From Diorhabda sublineata (Eukaryota; Arthropoda; Insecta; Coleoptera; Chrysomelidae), in assembly GCF_026230105.1 (NCBI RefSeq), contig NC_079482.1:5084001-5148000 (forward strand): DNA of 64,000 nt. The letters run 5' to 3'. Made by a program: the position numbers and the translations under genes. The notes beneath the pieces were generated by a model. It had not been told where the DNA came from, did not search any database, and saw only the letters and a list, made by a program, of their open reading frames with translations. This document shows, piece by piece, positions 45,239 through 55,281 of this stretch (position 1 is its first letter; every line of letters starts with the position of its first letter).

Positions 45239-46301
45239 GTGTAATTATACACTTTCACGGTCACCTGGTTTTTTGGCTCTAGAAAATCGAAAAAATGGAT
45301 GGATTTTAATGATATTGGTCTCAAAATGATCCATTTTACGGCGGATTTATAAAAAAAATTAGTAGAAATAGCTGGAATGAAAATTTCTCATAGTTTTACT
45401 GTTTTAAATCGTAAAAAAAAAACGGTTTTGCAAAATAATCCTTTACAAAAAATTATGGTAATTATACACTTTCGCGGTCACCTGGTTTTTTGGTTAGGTT
45501 AGGTTAGGTTAGGTTAGATTGGCTCTAGAAAATCAAAAAATGGATGGATTTTAATGATCTTGGTCTCAAAATGTTCAATTTTACGGCGGATTTATAAAAA
45601 AAATTCGAAAATTAAAAAAAATAAATATTTTTTACAGTTTCATGACTTTAAATGCAAAAAAATGACTTTCTACATAAAATCCTTCGTAACTGTTTCTGAC
45701 GTCGTGGAATCAAGTTCGTATATTTTTTTTTCGCAATTTACATAAAAAAATTAATATTTTGAAAAAAAAAGTTTTTCTACTATTTAAGGTTTAAAACTAT
45801 TAAAAACCGCAAATTCAGCCACTACCCCCGTGTTTTTCATAAATTCGTCGTAAAATGGAACATTTTGAGACCAAAATTATAAAATATATCGATTTTTCGA
45901 TTTTTAATGGTCCAAAAACTATTAACATTGAAGAATATAGTACGAAACTATTCACGAAAATTGATTGTTTTTCATCGATTTCATTTTAAGCTATAAAAAC
46001 TGAAAAAATCATTCTTTTTGGATTTTTTTTATTGTTTATTAATTTATGTAGAATACAAAAAAAATATAAGAACTTTATCTGATAATAAGATAATTTTTTG
46101 TAAAGGATTATTTTGCAAAACCGTTTTTTTACGATTTAAAACAGTAAAACTATGAGAAATTCCCATTCCAGCTATTTCTACTAATTTTTTTTATAAATCC
46201 GCCGTAAAATGGAACATTTTGAGACCAATATCATTAAAATCCATCCATTTTTCGATTTTCTAGAGCCAAAAAACCAGGTGACCGTAAAAGTGTATAATTA
46301 C
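45239..46301. mobile_element. foldback element with ~220-bp inverted repeats and 8-bp target duplication
   Basis: The left arm 45239-45459 and right arm 46084-46301 are inverted copies, about 95 percent identical, starting GTAATTATACACTTT(C/T)ACGG. CAATATTA lies immediately outside both ends (45231-45238 and 46302-46309), a perfect 8-bp target duplication as made by hAT-type and some foldback elements. Inside are a direct, partial copy of the end (45458-45605) and an inverted diverged one (about 45835-45915), so the element contains four versions of the module GGTCTCAAAATG.TCCATTTTACGGCG. No coding capacity. Confidence 0.8.
45494..45517 (+). repeat. interstitial TTAGG telomere-type repeat, 4.8 units
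   Basis: TTAGG x4 plus TTAG is inserted between TTTTTTGG and the GGCTCTAG that are contiguous in the other arms of the foldback element, so about 27 bases were added at that point. TTAGG is the telomere unit of most insects. Confidence 0.85.
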
Positions 46302-46319
46302 CAATATTAGACAGATAAA

Positions 46320-47720
46320 AATTTGACGTGGCATTTTTATCAATCTTTTCCTTTATTATATTTTTTATTGCTTTCCACGCCATTACCACCTTTGTTCCTC
46401 CAATATACCTATCAATCTATACACATTTCTTTTCCGTATTCCATTTTCACTTTTTATGACTTTTTATTCACTTCTCTGTTCCTGTACAAATACATCTTTC
46501 TGTTTTCTGTGAATTAATATATATAATATATACTTTCTTCTTATTTTGAACCAGCTCGTTTATTGTTTTTGTATACCGGATTTTTTGTATTCTGTATTTC
46601 TTGGTATCCTAATTTTTTCTTCAACCGCTTCCTGCCGCAAGTATTCCTTTATCTGTCCGCTCAACTGCATGTTGTGTTTTCATATTCTGTAATTTATTAG
46701 CCAGTGTTAGTTCATAAAGGAATTGGTTTGATTCTTGTTTCAAGATGTCTAGATAATATTTACTTTCATTTACTTTACTTTGTCTCACATTCTAATCCAC
46801 GATACACTCCTACATCAGTTATGTTCAATTGTGAGTACTGCTTCGGTTTTCGTAGTCTATAACTGACCTCAAATTCCTGACCTCCTACGTAAACTTATGG
46901 ATATCTCATTGTGGAAAAAATTAATGCACGAAAAATGAAATAAAAATCAAAGGTTTCTGTATATCAGGTACATTTGAAATTTCCACTTTACATTAAGCGC
47001 TTAGAATCTTTGATCAAAATCTTCTGAGTTACTAATCTATCTAATCAGGGGTCACAGTTTTCGAAAAACCCTATAGATAGAGATAAATCAATATAGTGTG
47101 AATTGTGATGGGAACTCCGAAATACCAATTTCAGATAGAATGGAACAAGTTATAAAAAATATTACTCAATAACAACAACGTGGTTGAAATATTGAAATGA
47201 AAGGACAAGGATTTTTTGAATACTGTGGGGATTCAAGGCTCAATGCCAAATGAATTGCAAAATACCCTTATTTACCTTATATTGTATATTATCAAACGAT
47301 TTCACTTTTGAGTACCACTTACAAAGTAATCTCAAGGATTATATCGAATACATAACAACCCTACGCTCAAAAACAATAGACGACTACCAGAGTGACTAAT
47401 AGCTGGGAGTAGGGATTTTTAAAGTCAGAAATGAATATTTTTTGTTTTGGAAAGAGATATCAAACTTCATAAATTTCATGCAAGCATTTAAATAGAGAAA
47501 AGTTGCATTAAATTTTAAATAATAATTACCTGGGAAATAATGATACTTATTAAAATGATCGGGATCAAGATGTATCAAAGATCAAATTCATTCTAATCGA
47601 AATTTTTGCATTCACTGATGATATGGAAAAACAGAAAAGTGTCAAAATGAAAGCTGTATAAATTTAATTGACCAGAATAAAACTAATTGTAATGCAGCGG
47701 TTTTGATAGATATATCAATG
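46320..47720. other. no recognisable gene
   Basis: The plus-strand frame 46323-46517 is hydrophobic and T-rich with no known motif. Nothing else supported. Confidence 0.5.
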
Positions 47721-47724
47721 GAAT

Positions 47725-48285
47725 GAAAAATAGATTGAGTTGAAACTATAATTACATAAAAAGAATTAGACCAATTGCTACTCAAGCAGCGTAAGCCTAA
47801 ACCAATACTCACAATCAAAATAAAACTTTATAAAAACTGAAACAGTAGCTTGAACATTTGGAGCAAACGAATGAAGAACGTGCAACAAAAAAAATCTATA
47901 GAGGAAGAGAAGAAAGAATTGTTATAAAGGAATACAAAGTCCTCCCTAATCTGTAAAGATAAGAAAGTTAGAATTTGACATTACATGAAACAACAATAGC
48001 AAAAATTATTCATAATTTGATTAAAACCACAAGAATACACGTGTGAAGATCTGTGAGGTAATTAAAGAATGAGATGAACATGAAATCAGCAATGCGATCT
48101 GTTCGAATTAACAATTCTTTCATAAAAAATCATAGTATTCCAAATCCTGTCTTGTAGAAATGGTATGAACACGATATACTCAATCAATCTATTAATGCAG
48201 CTCCTACTTTCATATAAGAACATCCAAGAAGATAAATAGTTGATACAGATGATGAAAATGAAGATGGTGTGATGATAGATTAATG
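47725..48285 (+). repeat. tandem segmental duplication, unit 1
   Basis: The unit runs from GAAAAATAGATTGAGTTGAA to GTGTGATGATAGATTAATG and is repeated immediately at 48290-48916. Compared with unit 2 it lacks about 100 bp near 47825 and has about 30 extra bases near 48066. Outside the indels identity is above 97 percent. The shared sequence contains lysine/glutamate-rich frames (for example QQKKSIEEEKKELL), which might belong with the brahma fragment just downstream, but I cannot show this. Confidence 0.85.
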
Positions 48286-48289
48286 AAAG

Positions 48290-48916
48290 GAAAAATAGAT
48301 TGAGTTGAAACTATAATTACATAAAAAGAATTAGACCAATTGCTTCTCAAGCAGCGTAATCCTAAACCAATACTCACAATAAAAAAAAATTCTAATTATA
48401 AGAAAAATATATAGGCCAAAGAAATTTGAAGATATCAAGAGAATTGGAAGTAATTTATAATTAAATAAACTTAAAAAAGAAAAACTTTATAAAAACTAAA
48501 ACAGTAGCTTGAACATTTGGAGCAAACGAATGAAGAACGTGCAACAAAAAAAATCTATAGAGGAAGAGAAGAAAGAATTGTTATAAAGGAATACAAAGTC
48601 CTCCCAAATCTGTAAAGATAAGAAAGTTAGAATTTGACATTACATGAAACAACAATAGCAAAAATTATTCATAATTTGATTAAAACCACAAGAATACACG
48701 TGTGAAGATCTGTGAGGTAATTGAATCTGTTCGAATTAACAATTCTTTCATAAAAAATCCTAGTATTCCAAAAAATCCTGTCTTGTAGAAATGGTATGAG
48801 CACGATATACTCAATCAATCTATTAATACAGCTCCTATTTTCATATAAGAACATCCAAGAAGATAAATAGTTGATACAGATGATGAAAATGAAGATGGTG
48901 TGATGATAGATTAATG
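48290..48916 (+). repeat. tandem segmental duplication, unit 2
   Basis: Second unit of the duplication, directly abutting unit 1 and followed by the brahma-like fragment at 49000-49302. It keeps a block of about 100 bp (48388-48485) absent from unit 1. Confidence 0.85.
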
Positions 48917-48999
48917 GAAGATATTATGAAACTAAGGTGCTGAAAAAATTATCCCAAAAACTGGGTTTTGATATTTATATGAAGAATTCATATGTTTAT

Positions 49000-49302
49000 G
49001 TTATAAAAAGTACTAATTTCATGCTGAAGATGATGAATATCTTATAATCTCCTAAACCACAACAAACTTACTCTACTATAGCTCAAATTGCGGTAGTGAA
49101 ATAAGCGTCACTTTTGGTGAATGGACAACTAAATGAATACCAAAGAAATAATTTGAAATGGATTTATAACAATAATCTAAATGGAATGTTGGTAGATGAA
49201 ATGGGTTTGGGAAAAACTTGAAATACTTCTGGATTATTGATATAGTTGTTGGAAAAGGGAAATTTGAGTGGTCCCTTTTTGATCATAGTACCTTCGTCGT
49301 AA
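49000..49302 (+). pseudogene. brahma (SWI2/SNF2 ATPase) pseudogene fragment
   Basis: One plus-strand frame from about 49060 reads SPKPQQTY, then ASLLVNGQLNEYQ, YNNNLNGMLVDEMGLGKT, LLEKGNLSGPFLIIVP. This matches the start of the brahma/SMARCA2-4 ATPase domain (asl.VNG.LkEYQ..GLeW...YNNNLNGILADEMGLGKT, then GP.LIIVPlS). DEMGLGKT is the Walker A region that binds ATP in the chromatin-remodelling motor. Three in-frame stops and a three-residue gap before YNNN show it is dead. About 25 residues upstream a shifted frame reads AEDDEY, as expected before TYYS. No intron is visible in the segment, so it could be a retrocopy. Confidence 0.75.
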
Positions 49303-49309
49303 ATAGAAA

Positions 49310-49590
49310 TTAGTTAAAAGTTATATTCCTTTGTAAACATTGTTATCAATTATTAGTAATTTCTATTTAGAGCTTTTGCGAATGCATAGGTAGGACATTC
49401 CATAAGAGACTTTTTTAGGATTGAATTCGAAGAATGGGATCATACTTCGTTGTATCTTTCGGATTTCCGAGGTACGAGAAAAATTGAGGCAATTTAAAGC
49501 GACTAAAATAAACGTTCTACAGGATGGACTAGAAAGTTTTGCTAATTTAAAATAATAATAATAAAAAAACTAACTAATCCACATACACAA
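49310..49590. other. short unassigned stretch with inverted repeat
   Basis: AAATAGAAATTA (near 49301) and TAATTTCTATTT (near 49357) form a 12-bp inverted repeat separated by about 45 bases. No coding motif. Confidence 0.4.
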
Positions 49591-49594
49591 TTTT

Positions 49595-50062
49595 TTAATT
49601 TATTTCCACTTTCGGCGAATGCAGAAGCTTTTGATGTTTTGCACGTAGGTTCTCTGCAGCCCAATAAAGGCAATTCTGCTCCATCTTATTCCAACAAAAG
49701 CTCGTCTTGAAATTAAATAATTCTGTTCTTTCTACAAAATGCGATGCGAAGATGTTCTGTATACCAAAAGTTCGGCTGATCCCTTGCAAGTCGATAGACC
49801 AGGAGTACGTTGAACTGAAGCTCTAATTTGTTGAATTGTATCTTCAATTCTTGTTGATCTTGAGCGTCACCTAGGCTTCTGATTTAGAGTCGAATCAGTA
49901 GCTTCGGACTTTCTGACCCACGATCGAATCACACTTTCCCTCGGATACTGATTTATGTCATGTAATCCAAACTCACGTCGAAACAAACGCCGAACAATAG
50001 CGCACGAATCGCCATTTTTGTAATAATATTTAATGCAGAATGCACGTTGTGACAGTGGGCTG
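49595..50062 (-). pseudogene. mariner-like transposase N-terminal half (DUF4817-type)
   Basis: Read on the minus strand from about 50062: QRAFCIKYYYKNGDSCAIVR then RLFRREFGLHDINQYP, then VIRSWVRKSEATDSTLNQKP, RTPGLSTCK and SHRIL. This matches the helix-turn-helix start (e..fcvk.yykngds....r.Frr.FG..r..vPs...i..Wv..f..tGs) of a mariner-like family in insects. Stops and a frameshift follow, and the catalytic half is missing. It meets the plus-strand mariner half at about 50056 head to head. Confidence 0.65.
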
Positions 50063-50580
50063 GAAAGGAAGAACCGGTTCCAAAGAAGGCAAAGACCGTT
50101 ATATCTGCAGGCAAGGTCATAGCGTCGGTTTTTTGGGATACGCGTGGGATAATTTTCATTGACTATCTTGAAAAAGGAAAAACTATCAGCGGCGAGTATA
50201 ATACGAACTTATTACAAAGTTTGAGCTAAGAAATCAAGCGCACACGGTCGCATTTGGCTAAGAAGAAAGTGTTATTTCATCAAGACAATGCACCAGCTCT
50301 CACTGTAGTTATTGTAATGGCCAAAATCCATTAATTAAAGTTTGAATTGCTACCTCATGTACCATATTCGCCAGATCCAATCCCTTCTGATTATTTTCTG
50401 TTACAAGACTTCAAAAAATGGGTCAGTGGTCAAAGATTTGCCTACAATGAAGAGGTGATGACTGCAGTTAATGCCTATTTTGAGGAGCTTGATGATTCTC
50501 ATTATAAAAGTTATTGAACTTATTGAACATCGCTAGGAAAAGTGTATGGAGATAGAAGGAGATTACGTTGAAAAATAAGT
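50056..50580 (+). pseudogene. mariner transposase C-terminal half
   Basis: Plus-strand blocks: KEEPVPKKAKTVISAGKVIA then SVFWDTRGIIFIDYLEKGK near 50070-50180, KKVLFHQDNAPALTVV near 50265-50310 (second catalytic aspartate), ELLPHVPYSPDPIPSDYFLL near 50345-50405 (third aspartate block, with LA changed to IP), and FAYNEEVMTAVNAYFEELDD near 50435-50495. It resembles the cecropia group of mariners. The first half of the enzyme is absent and stops are present. Reading begins at the junction with the opposite-strand fragment. Confidence 0.85.
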
Positions 50581-50979
50581 ATACTTTTTTCCAATGTTTT
50601 TGTGTTTTCTTTGTTGAACCAAGTGCTTCTGAGACAATCCTCGTAGTTACTGATGGGTTCTAGAAAGATTCCAAATTTCCATGGTTCCTATTATGGTACT
50701 CCTACTTCAAACTTGTTGAATTGATAAACTTTCACCTACTCAACTTACTGTTTCTGCTACATTGCGGATATTTATATTTTTTTGGTGACACCAATTCGTC
50801 TGACGAACAAACCAATCAATAAATGTTTCATACGTGATATGTTGAAAAGCGAATATCAATATCGTTTTTTTATAAGGTTATTTGAATCAATACCATACAC
50901 AAGGAATGATTTCGAAGCAAACACAAATTGTCTCTAAAATATTACTAATTGTTTCCCGAAATAGAGTTTAGATAATATA

Positions 50980-52361
50980 CATACCTCCAAAAGTCTTGGC
51001 CCCCTTGTTTATTTGTCACATATTTATTTCAATTTCAGCATTTTTTGTTTACAAATACCTTCTTATCAGACAAATAAAAGCAATTAGGAAGCAAAAACTT
51101 GTTTTAGTATGAAAATATTCAGAATTTTGTACAAGAAGTTAGTTTTGAATTGTAGTGTGTATAGAAAATATTTCTTGAAGTTTGTCTAAGATGCCAGAAA
51201 ATCCGATTTCTCAATTTGGTCGAGCAAGAATTGTAGCCCTACACCAAGAGGGTTTCTCAAATCATGAGATTGCTAGGCGTTTAAATATGCCGCGAACTTC
51301 GATAAGGCGGGTGTCTGGTCGACCTAGAGTGACTTCAGAGAGGGAAGATCAGTATATGGCTAATTTCACTCAAAGAAACCGAAGAATAACGGTAACAGCC
51401 CTTCGAAGTCATTTTTTCCATACCTACCGAAGAGTAATTTGGAGAAGTACCATAAGAAGGAGGTTACATTCTTTAAATCTCAGGGCAAGAAGGCCTTCAA
51501 GGGTACCTAGACCTCTACCTCGACATAGAGCTGAACGTCGCCAATGGGCCGAAGAGCGTCGGAATTGGCTTTTACCCCAATGGCGCAACGTCTTATTTTC
51601 TGGCGAATCACGATTTGGCCTACAGAGTGATAGTCGTCGGGAAAGAATTTGGAGAGGCCCAGGTAGACGAGAGCGACTAATTTTCGCAAGAGGCGTTATC
51701 CCTTATCAAGGTGGATCAGTTATGTGTTGGGGGGGTATAATGTATGGTCGCCGCACTCCACTTATTCTTATTGAGCGAACAATGACCGGTGCCATATACG
51801 CTCAAAACATTATCCAAGCAATTGTGCAACCTTTGCGCAACGAATATGGAGCAAATTTCAATTTTCAAGATGATAATGCCAGAGCACATCGCGTACCAAG
51901 GGTACAGAATATGCTACAAGAGGGAAATATCCAAAGATTAACCTGGCCAGCAAACTCGCCAGTCATGAATCCCATCGAACATGTATGGAATTATCTTGGC
52001 AGAGCAATATCAAATAGAGAAAACCCCCCTTTAACTCTCCGGGACCTAACTGCAGCTGTTCAAGAAGAGTGGAACAATATGCCCAATAATGTTATTGATG
52101 AGTTAATTCGTAGCATGCCAAGACGCGTTGGAGAATTAATTACAAGAAGAGGTGGAAACACAAGTTAATAAGTTATGTTATTTCCAGTATTCACATTTTT
52201 TTCTTAAAAAAAGATTTTATTTTGTTTTTTTTTCGGATTTATTTTACAAAATTCTGCTTATTTATACACGAATACAAGTTTTTGCTTTGTTATTCGTTTT
52301 TATTTGTATGATAAGATAAATAAGTATTTTCAAGGGGGGCTAAGACTTTTGGATACGTGGT
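50980..52361 (+). mobile_element. Tc1-like transposon, complete, open transposase frame
   Basis: The left end CATACCTCCAAAAGTCTTGG then CCCCCTTG and the reversed right end CACCACGTATCCAAAAGTCT then TAGCCCCCCTTG are inverted repeats. TA borders each end (50978-50979 and 52362-52363). At 1.38 kb with a central gene, this is the best-preserved mobile element in the window. Confidence 0.85.
51191..52168 (+). CDS. Tc1-like transposase, open frame but catalytic aspartate changed
   Basis: The frame opens at ATG 51182; the ATG at 51191 (MPENPISQFGRARIVALHQE) is the more likely start. The protein has a first helix-turn-helix (FSNHEIARRLNMPRTSIRR, residues ~22-40) followed directly by the SGRPRVTSE linker; family members usually have about 15 more residues between them. 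A second DNA-binding region and an arginine-rich stretch follow. The catalytic core reads VLFSGESRFGL, where the family has FSDES, so the first acidic residue is Gly. QDDNARAH and NPIEHVW keep the second Asp and the Glu with exactly 34 residues between them (DD34E). SPVMNPIE has Val where Asp is usual. It can probably still be translated and may bind the ends, but cut-and-paste activity is unlikely. Confidence 0.9.
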   Translation: MPENPISQFGRARIVALHQEGFSNHEIARRLNMPRTSIRRVSGRPRVTSEREDQYMANFTQRNRRITVTALRSHFFHTYRRVIWRSTIRRRLHSLNLRARRPSRVPRPLPRHRAERRQWAEERRNWLLPQWRNVLFSGESRFGLQSDSRRERIWRGPGRRERLIFARGVIPYQGGSVMCWGGIMYGRRTPLILIERTMTGAIYAQNIIQAIVQPLRNEYGANFNFQDDNARAHRVPRVQNMLQEGNIQRLTWPANSPVMNPIEHVWNYLGRAISNRENPPLTLRDLTAAVQEEWNNMPNNVIDELIRSMPRRVGELITRRGGNTS

Positions 52362-52369
52362 GTAATTCA

Positions 52370-53070
52370 GATTATACATTGTTTCTGGCAGCTATACTAT
52401 AAACATTTCCCTGATACCTAGTCTTATTGGAACACTCGGTACATCCCTAGATATTATTGATTTCTCGTATTTTAATGTTTGTAGTTCTGATATGTCTTGT
52501 TTGTTCATTGTATTGTGTTTAGCCGGACTGGAACACATCGCATTCAACTTAACTTCCGCCATGTTTTACAATTTAATTCGTCGGTAAAGAAAAACTTTGA
52601 TTTTAATCGAAAAGAACTATATACTCCGCAATAATAAAGTTTCGAGCGATGTCAGCTTTGCCAACACAGAAAAAACAAACCGAGTGGATAGGATACGCTT
52701 AGATAAATAACAAAAGATTTACTGAGACGTCCGACCAAACGAGTGGATCGGTTTTGTGAAATTTTATAGACTGGGTTGCGGTATCTACAACACTATAGTA
52801 TTTTGCAAATTGTCCGTTTCAGAAGTGGGTTTTTCAGGAAGTAAATAAAAATGGAGTTGTGTCAATTTCAAATTGACCTCGAAATAAATTGTGTCGAATA
52901 AGAATCCGTTCGGGATATTGGTTTTATCATGAACATATATTATACAAAATGGACATATTACTTGGCATTTTTTCAAAAATATTTGAAGTTCAATATGATG
53001 ATCTATTTTTTTCTGTGACATGTTCTCTTCCTCTTCTATTCCACATTATCAAAATCATTTGGAGTCCATT
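52370..53070. other. no recognisable gene
   Basis: Frames at 52785-53021 (minus) and 52889-53074 (plus) show no known motif. Confidence 0.5.
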
Positions 53071-53071
53071 T

Positions 53072-53580
53072 TAAAATGACCGCCGTGGGGGAACAAATGC
53101 TTTTACCGAAAGTTTCTGTGTTGCTTTGGAAGTTATTGTTAAGAATTACTACCTACAGAAATGCGAGATTTCTTTCCGAAAATGAGGTTTCGTTGGATTT
53201 CTCAGCATTAAATATAGTCTGAAAAGCAAGTATATTGGGAACCTGATGAAAATTAGCAAAATTCTGGCTAAAGAAAAAGGATGCACTCCACTTACAACTT
53301 TGAAGGTACTTAGTAATGTTTGATAAACTTGAATACAACAGTGGAAATTAATCTCGAAACAAAAACCACGTGTTTTAAATTTTGTGAATTGCTTGAAAGC
53401 TTATTAGCTAACAAGAAATTGCAAAAATACTTTCAGTGTATGAAATAGATTTATAAAGTATCTATGGAGTCATCTTCTCGTCATAACAAAAAAAAACAAT
53501 GCAAAACAATCGAAATACAGAAAAACTAACACGGATTCATACTAGAAAATTGTTTGTTTACCCCACGACCGTCATTTTGA
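53072..53580. mobile_element. possible MITE with ~26-bp inverted ends
   Basis: TTAAAATGACCGCCGTGGGG then GAACAAA at the left (53071-53097) and reversed TCAAAATGACGGTCGTGGGG then TAAACAAA at the right (53553-53580) match over about 22 of 26 positions. Length is about 510 bp, with no coding frame. Target duplication unclear. Confidence 0.45.
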
Positions 53581-53979
53581 CATAGATGAGCTACATTCTT
53601 AGGTTGCCTAATGTAGTTTGTCATAACCAATTCCATAGTCTAATTCCTCTTGATGTTTTCCAATATGGATACATATTTGAAACATGTTGTACGTTATTTC
53701 GTAATTCGTAAAAAGACCAGCCTTTGGAATATTATTTCTACTGGAATTGGAAGACATTTGTACTGGAAGACATCCGCCGTTTCTACTTTATGCGTCTGTA
53801 GCTGTATAATATTTTGTTAATTTTTTCTCATTTCTACGTTTAGGTTTAGCATAAATAACTGAAATTATAGATTCTAATAATTCATTTCATACATTATTTG
53901 TATTTTGAGCTATGAGTTGATAGTTCGCATAATGATTATAGAACAAAAAATGTTTTTCTACGACCGTGCGCTTTAACCC

Positions 53980-54029
53980 ACTTTCCCGCACACATTTTAG
54001 TTTTGAAAGTGTCACTAGTGCGGGAAAGT
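53980..54029. repeat. hairpin 1: ACTTTCCCGCAC inverted repeat
   Basis: ACTTTCCCGCAC (53980-53991) and GTGCGGGAAAGT (54018-54029) are perfect inverted copies with a 26-base loop. A related hairpin occurs at 54657-54748, on the far side of the coding remnant at 54326. The string ACGGTCGTAGAAAA occurs inverted on both sides too (53954-53967 and 54636-54649). Confidence 0.7.
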
Positions 54030-54325
54030 AAAATTATGCAAATTTTGACATTATTAGATAGTTTTTTACTTCTGAGATTATAACTATTGTTACTAAAGGT
54101 AAATAAATATTTACGAAATAGTCCATCAAATAAAATTTAAACCTTTTCTAGCTTTTTGTAGCATTTTTAATTTTTTGAAAATATAAAATAATACAGATAT
54201 TTTTTATATAACCATGTAATTATTACTAAAACGTCAAAGTTGTTCAAAACGTCTTGGAAGTGACCGAATAAGTGCAATCTTCTAAATTAAACCACATTAA
54301 ACCGAATCCTATACAATAATATTAA

Positions 54326-54580
54326 TGGATTCATCCGACGAAGAACTTCCCGAAGCCATTTTGAAGGCTGCAAATGAAACTAATTCCGAGCTGTTACCTG
54401 CCAAATGACTTAAAACCGTTGCCGTCATCGTCATCTTTATGCGACCTGCAACCGATGCCATCCACATCGACGTCATCTACCTTCCAGTTGAAACCAAATA
54501 ACTCCACTGGGCCGGCAATTCTTACTAGTCTACAGAATGCAACAAACTGTATTTTCAATATTAATATTTATAATAATTAG
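54326..54580 (+). pseudogene. Crypton-like gene, deletion derivative (N- and C-terminal ends joined)
   Basis: ATG at 54326 gives MDSSDEELPEAILKAANETN then SELLPAK and a stop. In the next frame the sequence continues PSSSSLCDLQPMPSTSTSST and LQNATNCIFNINIYNN to a stop at 54578-54580. The acidic start plus LLPaK resembles the beginning of Crypton-type recombinases (compare 16037), and the tail (NCtFN.N.Y..) resembles their C-terminus. The catalytic tyrosine-recombinase core (about 300 residues) is absent, so the two ends appear joined by deletion. Identification is from memory of the family and uncertain. Confidence 0.4.
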
Positions 54581-54656
54581 TAGTTTTTAGTTAAAGTTTT
54601 GTATATTAAATGGGTTGGTATACTTTTTTGTATATACGGTCGTAGAAAAAATAATG

Positions 54657-54748
54657 TTCCTAACTCATGCGTAAAGTGTCTTTCCCGCGTCGTTCGGGAC
54701 AACTGCAGTCGCGTGCGGGAAAGTATCACTTTCCGCACTTGTTAGGAA
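54657..54748. repeat. hairpin 2: ~35-bp imperfect inverted repeat
   Basis: TTCCTAACTCATGCGTAAAG then TGTCTTTCCCGC pairs with the reverse of GCGGGAAAGTATCACTTTCC then GCACTTGTTAGGAA. The loop is about 25 bases. The motif GAAAGTGATA..TTCCG also appears near 15834-15852, upstream of the other Crypton-like fragment. Confidence 0.65.
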
Positions 54749-55281
54749 AATAACTATTTTAGTGTAAATAGTAAAACCTCTTTGATAAATTGTAATTCTA
54801 TGGTTTTCTGTTTTGTCTATATCCACTGAGCATAAAGGATATTCGTGAAAATGTTCATGAAAAAAATTAACGAATGAAGTTTTAAAATGTATCCTTATAT
54901 GTATATTGTTGTAAATATAACAAACTAACATACACATATTATACCATAAATATTTTCAAATCTTTCTCAACAGATAAGTGAAGAGTTTCAATTAGTTTCT
55001 GGAATTTTAGGGCATATGCAGACTAGTCATAGAATGAAAATAACAATATTTGAAATATTTCGTGAGAATTTCGACCCGAATCGTACACGTAATTATTCTA
55101 AACCATAACGATTTGAAATTGCTTCCATGACATCAACTATCAGGTTTCTGAGGCTTAAATATCAGACTTTAAAAATTTTGTGAGTCTTGATATTTTATCT
55201 AGTTTGCGAATTCATTCATTAAAATAATTTTCTTGATAGAAATCACATACCGGATCTAATAAGAGCTAATTTTGAAACATA

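Noticed and set aside
46323..46517. Hydrophobic open frame as a membrane protein
   Set aside because: It is a product of T-rich low-complexity DNA, with no start context, splice sites or homologous pattern.
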